Shown: in pieces, positions 1 through 8,499 of the stretch | Numbering within the stretch: position 1 is the stretch's first letter | Layout of the letters: the number at the start of each line of letters is the position of its first letter | Source of the DNA: Zavarzinia aquatilis | GTDB taxonomy: Bacteria > Pseudomonadota > Alphaproteobacteria > Zavarziniales > Zavarziniaceae | Reading direction: 5' to 3' | Assembly (NCBI RefSeq): GCF_003173035.1 | Contig: NZ_QGLE01000007.1 | Location: 185,961-249,960, forward strand | DNA: 64,000 bases | Notes under the pieces: model-generated | What the model was told of the DNA's origin: nothing | The model's input: only the letters and a program-made list of their open reading frames with translations | Databases searched by the model: none | Translations under genes and position numbers: made by a program

Positions 1-734
1 TTCTCGACTTCCGGGTAGCGCAGCTGGACGACGCCGTCGAAGGCCATCTCGCCGAACATGGCGAAGGACGGCTGCAGCGAGGCGAGCGACTGCATGGTCG
101 CGTCCGGGCGCATGTGCTCGTCATGGTCGAGGATGGTCAGGCCGTTGATGTCCTTCACGGGGACGACGGAATTCTTGAAATAGCCGTTGTCCCAGGAATG
201 CTTGGCACGCTTCTGGCTCTCGATCGCGTAGGCGTCAACATCATCGCGCGAGAAGCCGTATTTGGTCGCGATCAGGTCGGCCGAAATGCCCTGCGGGGCG
301 AAATAGGACTTGAAGGCGATCTGCGGATCCATCGGCCAGGCGCCGCCCGAGGTGCCCATGGGCACGCGGCTCATGGCTTCGACGCCGCCGCCGATCGACA
401 TCGGGCTCTGACCCGACATGACCTGCGCCGCCGCCATGTTGGTGGCTTCGAGGCCCGAGGCGCAGAAGCGGTTGACCTGCACGCCGGCGGTCGTCTCGGC
501 GTAGTCGGCGTTGAGGACGGCGATACGGGCGATGTCCGCGCCCTGCTCGCCCACCGGCTCGACGCAGCCGAGAACGACGTCCTCGACCATCGCGGTATCG
601 AGGTTGTTACGGTCGCGGATCGCCTTCAGCACCGTGGTCGCGAGGTGCAGGGAGGTCACTTCGTGAAGCGAGCCGTCCTTCTTGCCCTTGCCGCGCGGCG
701 TGCGCACCGCGTCGAGGATATATGCGTCGGCCAT
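1..734 (-). CDS. acetyl-CoA acetyltransferase (thiolase), C-terminal part outside window
   Basis: Thiolase-superfamily enzyme that condenses two acetyl-CoA or cleaves 3-ketoacyl-CoA. About 244 N-terminal residues are visible. The protein starts MADAYILDAVRTPRGKGK. The nucleophilic cysteine lies in VNRFCASGLEA at about residue 91, followed by a typical GGGVEAMSRVPMG segment. The second catalytic cysteine and the GHP histidine lie beyond the window edge. The ATG at 734 has a GAGGAGAAAG-like ribosome-binding site. It is downstream of, and in the same direction as, two acyl-CoA dehydrogenases, so it probably closes an acyl-CoA oxidation operon. Thiolase assignment is firm; biosynthetic versus degradative role is inferred. 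Confidence 0.93.
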   Translation of the reverse strand, partial: MADAYILDAVRTPRGKGKKDGSLHEVTSLHLATTVLKAIRDRNNLDTAMVEDVVLGCVEPVGEQGADIARIAVLNADYAETTAGVQVNRFCASGLEATNMAAAQVMSGQSPMSIGGGVEAMSRVPMGTSGGAWPMDPQIAFKSYFAPQGISADLIATKYGFSRDDVDAYAIESQKRAKHSWDNGYFKNSVVPVKDINGLTILDHDEHMRPDATMQSLASLQPSFAMFGEMAFDGVVQLRYPEVE

Positions 735-793
735 TGTCTTTCTCCTCATCTATTGGTTTTCGTCGCTCGCGACGTAAATCCGCTCCACCCGTT

Positions 794-874
794 CGTCATC
801 CCGGCGAAGGCCGGGATCTCTCACAGGAAGAGGCTCCCTCCCGTCTCGAGGCCCCGGCCTTCGCCGGGGCGACG
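794..874. repeat. paired inverted GC-rich palindromic repeat
   Basis: Two copies of a 27-bp unit face each other: CGTCATCCCGGCGAAGGCCG at 794-813 continuing to 820, and its near reverse complement at 848-874. Each unit holds its own short palindrome (CCGGCGAAGGCCGG core). The 81-bp block sits in the gap between the thiolase and acyl-CoA dehydrogenase genes. Such units recur as dispersed intergenic repeats in several alphaproteobacterial genomes (from memory). I saw no other copy in this window. It could form a hairpin or act as an mRNA processing or terminator element. Confidence 0.7.
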
Positions 875-900
875 ATTGAACTACAAGCCAGGCCAGCCGC

Positions 901-2046
901 TCAGAGCATCCGGCTGATCAGTTCCTTCATGATTTCGTTGGTGCCGCCGTAGATCTTCTGGATGCGGCCGTTCACGAACATCTGCGCGATGGGATATTCC
1001 ATCATGTAACCATAGCCGCCATGGAGCTGCAGGCACTCGTCGACGACCTTGCACTGCAGCTCGGAGCACCACCACTTGGCCATGGCCGCGGTCTGGACGT
1101 CGAGCTTGTCCTCGACCAGCAGCTCGATGCAGTGATCGACGAAGATGCGGCCGATGCGGGCCTCGGTCGCGATCTCGGCCAGCTTGAAGCGGGTGTTCTG
1201 GAAGCTGAACACGGGCTTGCCGAAAGCCTGGCGCTCCTTGGTGTATTTGGTCGTGATCTCGAGCGCCTTCTCGACGGTCTTGATCGCGGTCACGCCGATC
1301 TGCAGGCGCTCGGACGGCAGCTGCTGCATCAGCTGGATGAAGCCCTGGCCTTCCTCGGTGCCGAGCAGATTGGTCATCGGCACGCGAACCTCGTCGAAGA
1401 ACAGCTCCGACGTGTCCTGCGCCGCCATGCCGACCTTGTCGAGGTTGCGGCCGCGGCGGAAGCCCTCGACTTCGTCGGTCTCGACGACGATCAGCGAGGT
1501 GCCATGGGCGCCCTTGGTCGGGTCGGTCTTGGAAACGACGATGATCAGATTGGCCAGCTGGCCATTGGTGATGAAGGTCTTCTGGCCGTTGACGACATAT
1601 TGGTTGCCGTCCTTCTTGGCCGTTGTGCGCACGCCCTGCAGGTCGGAACCGGCGCCCGGCTCGGTCATGGCGATGGCGCCGATCAGCTCGCCCGTGGCCA
1701 TGCGCGGCAGCCAGCGCTGCTTCTGTTCCTCGGTGCCATAGGCATAGATATAGGGCGCGACGATATCGGAATGCAGCGAGAAGCCGGGGCCGGCGCTGCC
1801 CGCTTCGATCTGCGCTTCCATCAGCATGGCGGAGGCGCGGAAATTGAGGCCCGAGCCGCCGTATTCCGGCGGCATAGTGGCGCAGAGGAGACCGGCTTCA
1901 CCCGCCTTTTCCCAGGCTTCCCGGTCGATGACGCCCTGCTCGGCCCAGCGCGCATTGTGGGGCACGCATTCGCGCTCGAAAAACTTCAGTGCGTTGTCAT
2001 ACACCATCCGGTCTTCTTCGCTGAGCCTCAGGGTGCGCTCGAACAT
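901..2046 (-). CDS. acyl-CoA dehydrogenase, LCAD/IVD-like
   Basis: FAD-dependent alpha,beta-dehydrogenation of an acyl-CoA, passing electrons to ETF. 381 aa, normal family length. Visible signatures are MTEPGAGSD (about 128-135), the LHGGYGYMMEYP segment (341-352) and IYGGTNEIMKELISR near the C terminus. The position that is Glu in MCAD-type enzymes (YEGTNEI) is Gly367 here. LCAD and isovaleryl-CoA dehydrogenase also have Gly there and use a Glu elsewhere; Glu247 in SERLQIG fits that second position. The gene lies between the DmdC-like dehydrogenase and the thiolase, same strand. A long- or branched-chain substrate is inferred. Confidence 0.93.
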   Translation of the reverse strand: MFERTLRLSEEDRMVYDNALKFFERECVPHNARWAEQGVIDREAWEKAGEAGLLCATMPPEYGGSGLNFRASAMLMEAQIEAGSAGPGFSLHSDIVAPYIYAYGTEEQKQRWLPRMATGELIGAIAMTEPGAGSDLQGVRTTAKKDGNQYVVNGQKTFITNGQLANLIIVVSKTDPTKGAHGTSLIVVETDEVEGFRRGRNLDKVGMAAQDTSELFFDEVRVPMTNLLGTEEGQGFIQLMQQLPSERLQIGVTAIKTVEKALEITTKYTKERQAFGKPVFSFQNTRFKLAEIATEARIGRIFVDHCIELLVEDKLDVQTAAMAKWWCSELQCKVVDECLQLHGGYGYMMEYPIAQMFVNGRIQKIYGGTNEIMKELISRML

Positions 2047-2188
2047 GACGTCTCTCCTCTGCCAGGTTGTTTTGTTTTCATTTCCCCGGCGCCGGACGTC
2101 TCGCCCGGCGCCGCGTTCCCTTTGATATTGTCGGGGAAGACGGCGCTGGCCACACCGCCTCCCCCTCTCTCCTCCGCGTCAGCGAAGA

Positions 2189-3976
2189 TCAGAAATTGGC
2201 CGCGTCGAGGGCCATGATCGTGTCCGCGCCGGTCGACAGCTTCGCCAGCAGCGAGGCGGTATCCGGAACGATGCGGGCGATGAAGAAACGCCCGACGACC
2301 AGCTTGTTGTCGTGGAATTCGGTCGCCGTGCCGGCCGCCTTGGCCTCGATCGCCACCTTGGCCATCTGCGACCACATGTAGGCGAGGACCTGGATACCGA
2401 AGAGGTGCATGTAGTCGACCGAGCCCGCGCCGGCATTGTCCGGGTTGGTCAGGCCGTTCTGCATGAACCACATGGCGCCGTCGCGCAGGTCGTTGGTCGC
2501 CGCGCGCAGACCCTCGAGGAAGGGCTTCAGGTCGGCGTTGCCCTCGTTGTCGGCGAGGAACTTCTCGACTTCGCCGATATAGGACATCAGGCCGCGACCG
2601 CCGTTCTGGCCGAGCTTGCGGCCGACGAGGTCGAGCGCCTGCACGCCATTGGCGCCTTCGTAGATCTGGGTGATGCGGGCGTCGCGAACGAACTGCTCCA
2701 TCCCCCATTCCTTGATGTAGCCATGGCCGCCGAAGACCTGCTGGGCGTTGACCGCGGACTCGAAGCCCTTGTCGGTCAGGTAACCCTTAACGACCGGCGT
2801 CACCAGGGCGACGATATCGTCGTTGGCTTCACGCACCGAAGCGTCCGGGTCGCGGTGGGCGAGGTCGATCTTCAGGCCGGTCCACAGGTAGAAGGCGCGG
2901 GCGCCCTCGACGAAGGCGCGGATCGACAGCAGCATCCGGCGCACGTCCGGGTGGACGATGATCGGATCGGCCGGCTTCTCGGGGAACTTGGTGCCCGAGA
3001 TCGAGCGCATCTGCAGGCGCTCCTTGGCATAGGCGGCGGCGTTCTGATACGCCACCTCGGCCTGGGACAGGCCCTGCACGCCGACGCCGAGACGGGCCGC
3101 GTTCATCATGGTGAACATGGCGCGCAGGCCCTTGTGCGCCTCGCCGATCAGGAAGCCGGTCGCGCCGTCGTAGTTCATGACGCAGGTCGCGTTGGCGCAG
3201 ATGCCCATCTTGTGTTCGATGTTGCCGGCCTTCACCGCGTTGCGGGCGCCGAGCGAGCCGTCGGCATTGACCATGAACTTCGGCACGATGAAGAGCGAGA
3301 TGCCCTTCACGCCTTCCGGCCCGCCGGGGATCTTGGCGAGGACGAGATGGATGATGTTGTCCGACAGATCCTGCTCGCCGGCCGAGATGAAGATCTTGGT
3401 GCCGGTGATCTTGTAGGTACCATCGGCCTGCGGCTCGGCGCGGGTGCGCAGCAGGCCGAGGTCGGTACCGCAATGCGGCTCGGTCAGGTTCATGGTGCCG
3501 GTCCATTCGCCGGTCACCAGCTTCGGCAGATAGGTCTCGCGCTGCTCGTCGGTGCCCCAGACGTGGATCGCCTCATAGGCGCCGTGGGACAGGCCCGGAT
3601 ACATGCCGAAAGCCATGTTGGACGAGGAGACGAATTCGTTCAGCGCGAAGCCGAGGACATAGGGCATCCCCTGGCCGCCATAGGCGGGGTCGGAGGTGAT
3701 GCCGGGCCAGCCGCCCTCGACGAAGGTCTTGTAGGCTTCCTTGAAGCCCTTGGGCGTGGTCACCACGCCGTCCTCGATCTTGCAGCCTTCCTGGTCGCCC
3801 GGCTGGTTCAGCGGCGCGAGGACGCGCTCGCACAGCTTGGCGCCCTCTTCCAGGATGGCGTCGACGACGTCCTTGGGGGCGTCGGCGAAGCCCGGAAGGT
3901 TGGAGTATTTCTCGATGTTGAGCACGTCATGCAGGACGAAGCGGATGTCGTCGACGGGCGCCTTATAGGTGGGCAT
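2189..3976 (-). CDS. acyl-CoA dehydrogenase, long DmdC-like type
   Basis: 595-aa flavoprotein with the extended ACAD architecture (N-terminal ACAD domain, middle beta domain, C-terminal helical domain plus extension). It starts MPTYKAPVDDIRFVLHDVL, typical of the DmdC (3-methylmercaptopropionyl-CoA dehydrogenase)-like family. NLTEPHCGTDLG marks the FAD/substrate loop. ITQIYEGANGVQALDLVGRK carries the conserved Glu of the YEG motif. The ATG at 3976 has GAGGAGAGAC upstream; longer in-frame extensions lack one. First gene of the apparent dehydrogenase-dehydrogenase-thiolase operon. True substrate unknown; many homologues act on ordinary fatty acyl-CoAs. Confidence 0.92.
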   Translation of the reverse strand: MPTYKAPVDDIRFVLHDVLNIEKYSNLPGFADAPKDVVDAILEEGAKLCERVLAPLNQPGDQEGCKIEDGVVTTPKGFKEAYKTFVEGGWPGITSDPAYGGQGMPYVLGFALNEFVSSSNMAFGMYPGLSHGAYEAIHVWGTDEQRETYLPKLVTGEWTGTMNLTEPHCGTDLGLLRTRAEPQADGTYKITGTKIFISAGEQDLSDNIIHLVLAKIPGGPEGVKGISLFIVPKFMVNADGSLGARNAVKAGNIEHKMGICANATCVMNYDGATGFLIGEAHKGLRAMFTMMNAARLGVGVQGLSQAEVAYQNAAAYAKERLQMRSISGTKFPEKPADPIIVHPDVRRMLLSIRAFVEGARAFYLWTGLKIDLAHRDPDASVREANDDIVALVTPVVKGYLTDKGFESAVNAQQVFGGHGYIKEWGMEQFVRDARITQIYEGANGVQALDLVGRKLGQNGGRGLMSYIGEVEKFLADNEGNADLKPFLEGLRAATNDLRDGAMWFMQNGLTNPDNAGAGSVDYMHLFGIQVLAYMWSQMAKVAIEAKAAGTATEFHDNKLVVGRFFIARIVPDTASLLAKLSTGADTIMALDAANF

Positions 3977-4249
3977 GGGTCTCTCCTCAGACTGCCAGGG
4001 TCCGGCGACAGCGGGCGGCGGCCCCGGGGGCCGGCCGCCGACGGCGGGTCGTCGGGCTGCCATCGCCATAACGGGAAGACGATGACACTTCAAGAGGCTT
4101 TGCAGACATTTTTGTCAGTATTTTGGGCGTGCCGTCGCGGAACGTCGCCAGGTTGACGGAATAGCCGATCATGCGGCCATCCGAAGATTGTCGGCGCGAA
4201 TGGCGAGACCGCCGGGCGCCGGGATATCGCGGCCGGAAACCGGCCATGG

Positions 4250-4705
4250 TCAGGCCGCCCCCGCCCGGCGCCGACGCTGGGCCGGCAACGGCATATGGGG
4301 GTCGATGCCGCGCTCGACCAGCAGGTTCTCGAAATGGCCGCAGGCGGTCTTCAGCTCGGAAATGGTCTGGTCGATGTCCTGCCGCTGACGCTCCAGGCTG
4401 ACCATCTTCGCCCGCGCGGTTTCCAGCGTGCGGCGGATCTGTTCGGTCTGGCCGTCGCCGAGGTCGTAGAGGTCGAGGATCTCGCGCAGTTCGGCGAGCG
4501 AGAAGCCGACCCGCTTGCCGCGCAGGATCAGCAGCAGGCGCACCCAGTCGCGCTGGGAATAGATCCGGGTCTGGCCGTCCCGGCGGGGGTGCAGCAGCCC
4601 CCGGTCCTCGTAGAAGCGGATGGCGCGGGGCGTGATGCTGAATTCTTCCGACAGCTGGGTGATCGAATAGGTCTTCGATCCCGCGGGTTCAGCCCCTGCC
4701 TTCAT
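4250..4705 (-). CDS. MerR-family regulator, LiuR-like
   Basis: 151-aa DNA-binding regulator. The MerR winged-helix domain spans roughly residues 12-80 (YSITQLSEEFSITPRAIRFY, then GLLHPRRDGQTRIYSQRD), followed by a coiled-coil dimerisation helix (about 85-130). There is no cysteine metal-binding pattern: the only cysteine is in KTACGHFENLL. In this it resembles LiuR-type regulators of leucine/fatty-acid degradation rather than metal sensors. It lies upstream of, and in the same direction as, two acyl-CoA dehydrogenases and a thiolase. An 18-bp perfect palindrome is 40 bp upstream of its start, suggesting autoregulation. Specific LiuR identity is inference. Confidence 0.88.
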   Translation of the reverse strand: MKAGAEPAGSKTYSITQLSEEFSITPRAIRFYEDRGLLHPRRDGQTRIYSQRDWVRLLLILRGKRVGFSLAELREILDLYDLGDGQTEQIRRTLETARAKMVSLERQRQDIDQTISELKTACGHFENLLVERGIDPHMPLPAQRRRRAGAA

Positions 4706-4744
4706 TCGATCGTCTCCTCCGAACGTGGCGCATTCATAGGTGAC

Positions 4745-4762
4745 GTTGACGTTAACGTCAAC
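4745..4762. promoter_or_regulatory. perfect 18-bp palindrome, likely operator of the MerR regulator
   Basis: GTTGACGTTAACGTCAAC is a perfect 18-bp inverted repeat in the divergent region between the MerR gene (start 4705) and the Mpo1-like gene (start 4907). MerR-family LiuR sites are described as ACGT-containing palindromes of this kind (from memory), and the position fits autoregulation. No second copy was found in the 3977-4249 gap upstream of the acyl-CoA dehydrogenase. Confidence 0.75.
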
Positions 4763-4906
4763 TGGTAATTTGTCAGGGACGAAAGATTATGCTGCACCGC
4801 ACACCAGGATTGAACGACTATTGCGAATGTGATCACACGGGCGAAACATGGCGGAAGTGGGCCGCGCCCTCGCGGGCGGGCCATGCAAAAACGGAGGAAC
4901 TGGGGC

Positions 4907-5251
4907 ATGGCGGGCAACCGGCCGGCGCGGATCGAGCGCTACGACGATTTCTTTCCCTACTACCTGCAGGAACATGCGAAGCCGGCGACCCGCGGCTTTC
5001 ACTATGTGGGCACGGGCCTGACCTTCGGCTTCCTCGCCGGGGCCATCGCGACGGGTAATTTCTGGTGGCTGCTGGGGATGCCGCTGGCCGGCTATTTCTT
5101 CGCCTGGCTCAGCCATTTCGGCATCGAGAAGAACCGGCCGGCGACCTTCACCTATCCCTTATGGTCGCTGGTTTCCGATTACCGGATGTTCTTCCTGTGG
5201 CTGACCGGTCGGCTGCCCCGCCACCTGCGCGCGGCCGGGGTGATCGACTGA
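4907..5251 (+). CDS. Mpo1-like (DUF962) membrane protein
   Basis: 114 aa. Family signatures are RYDDFFPYYLQEHAKPATRG near the N terminus, FHYVGTG, and SHFGIEKNRPATFTYPLWS in the second half. Two hydrophobic segments (about 35-50 and 53-66) suggest an inner-membrane protein. Yeast Mpo1 of this family is an Fe(II)-dependent 2-hydroxy fatty acid dioxygenase; bacterial homologues are mostly uncharacterised. The conserved histidines in FHYVGTG and SHFGIEKN are consistent with iron binding. The ATG at 4907 follows GGAGGA at 4893-4898. It is divergent from the MerR gene and shares its promoter region, so it may also be under that regulator. Confidence 0.85.
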   Translation: MAGNRPARIERYDDFFPYYLQEHAKPATRGFHYVGTGLTFGFLAGAIATGNFWWLLGMPLAGYFFAWLSHFGIEKNRPATFTYPLWSLVSDYRMFFLWLTGRLPRHLRAAGVID

Positions 5252-5303
5252 GCGAAAGCCGAGGCAGGGGCGGACCGATGGCCGCGCCCCTGCCCCTTTG
5301 CCA

Positions 5304-7274
5304 TCAGAAGGTCAGGCCGAGACCCGCCGTGACCCCGGTCTGGGCGCCATCGTCATGGCCGATGCGGGTGCCGATCTCGACATAGGTGCCCACCCCCTCG
5401 CCAAGGCCAAGGGAAGCGCCGAGCCGCGCCCGGCCATAGGAATCATCCGCATCGGCGAATGTCACCTTGCGCGCGACACCGTCGCCCGCGGCGCGCACGA
5501 CCACATCCTCCGGCCGGCCGTCGGCCAGTTCCTGGACATAGAGCAGCGAGCCGTAGGGCGACAGGGCGAGACCGCCGCCGAGCGCGACGGTGCCGCGCAG
5601 GCGGACACCCGCCGTCGCCTCGGCCGAATCGAAGTCCATCGCCTCGAAGGCCAGGGCGGTGCGCAGGCTCTGGTCCTCCGCATAGCCGCCGACCCGGTAG
5701 TGGGCATAGTCGAGGCCGACCACGGGGCCGAGGGCGAAACCGCCCAGATCGAAGTCATGCCCACCCTGCAGCCGGGCGCCATAGCTCACGGCATCGGTGT
5801 CATAGGCGAAACGTTGGTCGAGCAGGGTCGCGCCGAGGCCCGAAGTCATGTGGAAGGCGCGCGTGCCCGACAGGTCGCCATAGGCCGCGGACAGCGCGGC
5901 GAGCGCCCAGGGCGAGATGCCGGAGCCATAGAGCGCGCTGACACCGCCGGTGACCGAGGTCGACGACAGGCTGCCTCCCGCTCCACCGTCGTCGCGATTG
6001 CGCGCGACCTGAAGATCGGCGGCCAGATTGAACAGCGGCCCGACCTGATAATCTCCATGGACGAGGGCGCGGCCCGAGGCGGCGCCGTCGATATCCAGGC
6101 GGTCATCGAAACCGCCGGACGGCGCCAGCCCCCCTTCGATGCCGACCGACAGGGTGAAGGCGCCGACATCGCGCGGATGATCGAGGATCGACAGGGACAG
6201 CCGGTCGACCGCGGCGTCGAAGGCATCGCCATAGCGGACGACGTGATCCGCCGACAGATAGGCGGTGGAGCCGCCGGACGAGGCGGAGGCGAGAAGATCG
6301 GCCCCGGTCAATTCGACCAGCAGCCGGGTCAGCAGCAGGGAATAGGCCTCCAGCCGGTCGGGGATGCGATCTTCGCCGAAGGCGGCGGTCAGTACCTCCC
6401 AATTGTCGAGGGCGGGATTGTGCCAGGTCGCGCCCCCCGGGATCGCCGGGTTGGTGGTCTGTTCGTAACCGTCGAGATCGCCGATGTCCCAATTGGTCGA
6501 TTCGAGCCAGAGCACCGGAATGTCGAGATCCTCGAACACGGCGGCGTCGGAACAGCAGCCGGTGTCGACCGGATAGTCCGGATTGAGTCCGGGATTGCTG
6601 CGCAGGTCGATGCCCAGTTCATCGGCGATGGCGTGGATGCGCGTCCAGTAGGACTTCAGCGCCGGATTGGCGAGGTAGTTGTAACCGGCATGGGCATACA
6701 TGAAGTCGCCGGTGATCAGGCTGTCGATATTGATCATGCCCTTCAGGTTGGCCAATTCCTCCGGCGTCAGCGAATCGCGATACGCCTGCGAGCCTTCAAG
6801 GCCCGTCTCCTCGGCGCCGAAGGCGTTGAAGACGAGGCCGGTTTCCAGCGACAGGCCGGACATATGGGCGGCCAGTTCGGTCAGCACCGAGGCGCCCGAG
6901 CCATTGTCGTCCACCCCCTGCAGCGCGGGTCCGGTATAGCCCGCGCGCTGCGGCGCCGAATCGAAATGCGCCCCGACGAGGATGAAGTCGCTGCCGGTGC
7001 CCGCGATGCTGGTGATCACATTCTGCGAGGTCAGGCCGCGCCGCGTGGTGAAGGACTGGCGCGTGACGGAAAGACCCGAAGCCTCAAAGCGGCCGACCAT
7101 CCAGTCCGCCGCGCCCTCGAAGGCGGCAGTGCCGGTGTGACGGCCGGCGTAAGTCGTCGTCAACGTCTCCAGCGTGGTCAGGGAAAACGCGCCGAATTCG
7201 TCGGCCAACGCCGATGGAGCGGCGGCAAAGGGCAGAACCGCGACCGCGAGGCCGCGCAGGATCGACTTGCGCAT
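5304..7274 (-). CDS. secreted M28 zinc peptidase with autotransporter-like C-terminal barrel
   Basis: 656 aa. Residues 1-24 form a signal peptide ending ALA. Residues about 30-330 are an M28 aminopeptidase fold: VGAHFDS (His103), GVDDNGSGAS (Asp122/123), FGAEETGLEG (Glu155/156), INIDS (Asp184) and TWHNPALDN (His285) supply the expected five zinc-ligand positions. From about 350 to the end the sequence is alternating amphipathic beta strands (repeated GARLQGGHDF, GVRLRGTVALG types) ending in the aromatic GLGLTF, as in autotransporter translocators. This implies a peptidase carried to the cell surface. It stands alone; the next gene is divergent. Confidence 0.85.
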   Translation of the reverse strand: MRKSILRGLAVAVLPFAAAPSALADEFGAFSLTTLETLTTTYAGRHTGTAAFEGAADWMVGRFEASGLSVTRQSFTTRRGLTSQNVITSIAGTGSDFILVGAHFDSAPQRAGYTGPALQGVDDNGSGASVLTELAAHMSGLSLETGLVFNAFGAEETGLEGSQAYRDSLTPEELANLKGMINIDSLITGDFMYAHAGYNYLANPALKSYWTRIHAIADELGIDLRSNPGLNPDYPVDTGCCSDAAVFEDLDIPVLWLESTNWDIGDLDGYEQTTNPAIPGGATWHNPALDNWEVLTAAFGEDRIPDRLEAYSLLLTRLLVELTGADLLASASSGGSTAYLSADHVVRYGDAFDAAVDRLSLSILDHPRDVGAFTLSVGIEGGLAPSGGFDDRLDIDGAASGRALVHGDYQVGPLFNLAADLQVARNRDDGGAGGSLSSTSVTGGVSALYGSGISPWALAALSAAYGDLSGTRAFHMTSGLGATLLDQRFAYDTDAVSYGARLQGGHDFDLGGFALGPVVGLDYAHYRVGGYAEDQSLRTALAFEAMDFDSAEATAGVRLRGTVALGGGLALSPYGSLLYVQELADGRPEDVVVRAAGDGVARKVTFADADDSYGRARLGASLGLGEGVGTYVEIGTRIGHDDGAQTGVTAGLGLTF

Positions 7275-7575
7275 GGATACCCCCAGTTAACCCCGGCCGC
7301 GCCCGCGGAGCCGAAAGCCCGGCTTTCGCGCGACCCCGCCCCGGAAACCCCTCTCCAGGCTGGACACGACCGTCGGGTGAGCAAAACAAAGGCAACAAAA
7401 CTCGCCTGCCCAACAGACAGGCAATTCATTGGACGGTGTTCCCGCGCCAAATCCAAGCGCAAATTTCAGGAAGCCGTACCGAACACCCGGCGGCGTGGCG
7501 ATCGCGCTGGCCACCCGCTGCGCGCGCCCGCATAATCCGGCGGACCGCGATGCTCAGATGGCCCCGAGTCCAGGA
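7275..7575. other. intergenic region between divergent peptidase and TauE genes
   Basis: 301 bp with no gene I would support. It must hold promoters for both the M28 peptidase (minus) and the TauE operon (plus). The one clear structure is an 8-bp-arm hairpin, CGAAAGCC-C-GGCTTTCG, at 7312-7328. A stretch at 7380-7405 is A-rich. Reading frames extending the TauE gene upstream to 7429 have no ribosome-binding site and do not match the family N terminus. Confidence 0.5.
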
Positions 7576-8499
7576 ATGCAGATCTACCTGCCTATTGCCG
7601 AGTTGTCGGTCGACGTTTTCCTGCTCCTCGGTCTCGGCGGTGCGGTCGGTTTCCTGTCGGGCCTGTTCGGCGTCGGCGGCGGCTTCCTGATCACGCCCCT
7701 GCTGATCTTCATCGGCGTGCCGGCACCGGTCGCCGTCGGCACCGGCGCGCAGCAGGTCGTCGCCACCTCGGTCTCGGGCGTGATCGCCCATTGGCGGCGC
7801 GGCACGGTCGACGTGCCCATGGGGCTCGTGCTGACCGCGGGCGGCCTCATCGGCTCCGGCCTCGGCTCCTGGGCCTTCGCCGCCCTGCGCAAGGCCGGCA
7901 CGGTCGATGTCGTCGTCGCCATATCCTATGTGATCTTTCTCGGCACCATCGGCAGCCTGATGTTCATCGAAAGCGCGGGCGCGTTGTGGAAGCAGCGCCG
8001 GGGCACCGCGCGGCGGCGCAAGCTGCACCAGCACAGCTGGCTGCACGGGTTGCCGCTGAAGCTGCGTTTCCGCAAGTCGCGGCTCTATATCAGCGCCCTC
8101 GTGCCCATGAGCGTGGGCTTCCTGATCGGCATCCTGTCGGCGATCATGGGCGTGGGCGGCGGCTTCATCCTGGTGCCGGCGATGATCTATATCCTCGGGA
8201 TGCCGACGCAGGTCGTCATCGGCACCTCGCTGTTCCAGGTCATCTTCGTGACCTCTTCCGTCACCTTCCTGCAGGCCTGGGCCAATCAGTCGGTCGACAT
8301 CTTGCTGGCCATGATCCTGCTGGTCGGCTCGGTCGTCGGGGCGCAGTTCGGCACCAGAGTCTCGGTCCGTCTGAAGGGCGAGCAGCTGCGCGTCCTCCTC
8401 AGCCTTCTCGTGCTCGCGGTCGGCATCCGCCTCGCCGCCGACCTCCTGGCGGCACCCGCCGAACTCTACTCCCTCAGCCTGATCGGGGGCCGGCCTTGA
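7576..8499 (+). CDS. TauE/SafE-family sulfite/anion exporter
   Basis: 307-aa inner-membrane permease. Two repeated halves each carry a glycine-rich helix: GLFGVGGGFLITPLLIF near residue 30 and MGVGGGFILVPAMIYILG near residue 200, the TauE/SafE hallmark. About eight hydrophobic segments are separated by a basic cytoplasmic loop (KQRRGTARRRKLHQH). Family members export sulfite, sulfoacetate or other small anions. I chose ATG 7576 (MQIYLPIAELSV) because homologues start there; ATG 7558 is an alternative. Its stop overlaps the TTG start of the next gene, so the two are translationally coupled. Confidence 0.88.
   Translation: MQIYLPIAELSVDVFLLLGLGGAVGFLSGLFGVGGGFLITPLLIFIGVPAPVAVGTGAQQVVATSVSGVIAHWRRGTVDVPMGLVLTAGGLIGSGLGSWAFAALRKAGTVDVVVAISYVIFLGTIGSLMFIESAGALWKQRRGTARRRKLHQHSWLHGLPLKLRFRKSRLYISALVPMSVGFLIGILSAIMGVGGGFILVPAMIYILGMPTQVVIGTSLFQVIFVTSSVTFLQAWANQSVDILLAMILLVGSVVGAQFGTRVSVRLKGEQLRVLLSLLVLAVGIRLAADLLAAPAELYSLSLIGGRP

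Noticed and set aside
4080..4140. Second MerR operator upstream of the DmdC-like dehydrogenase
   Set aside because: No palindrome resembling GTTGACGTTAACGTCAAC is present in the 3977-4249 gap.
5298..7535. 745-codon open frame antisense to the M28 peptidase
   Set aside because: No recognisable domains, biased Arg/Gly/Ala composition, and the opposite strand encodes a convincing zinc peptidase.
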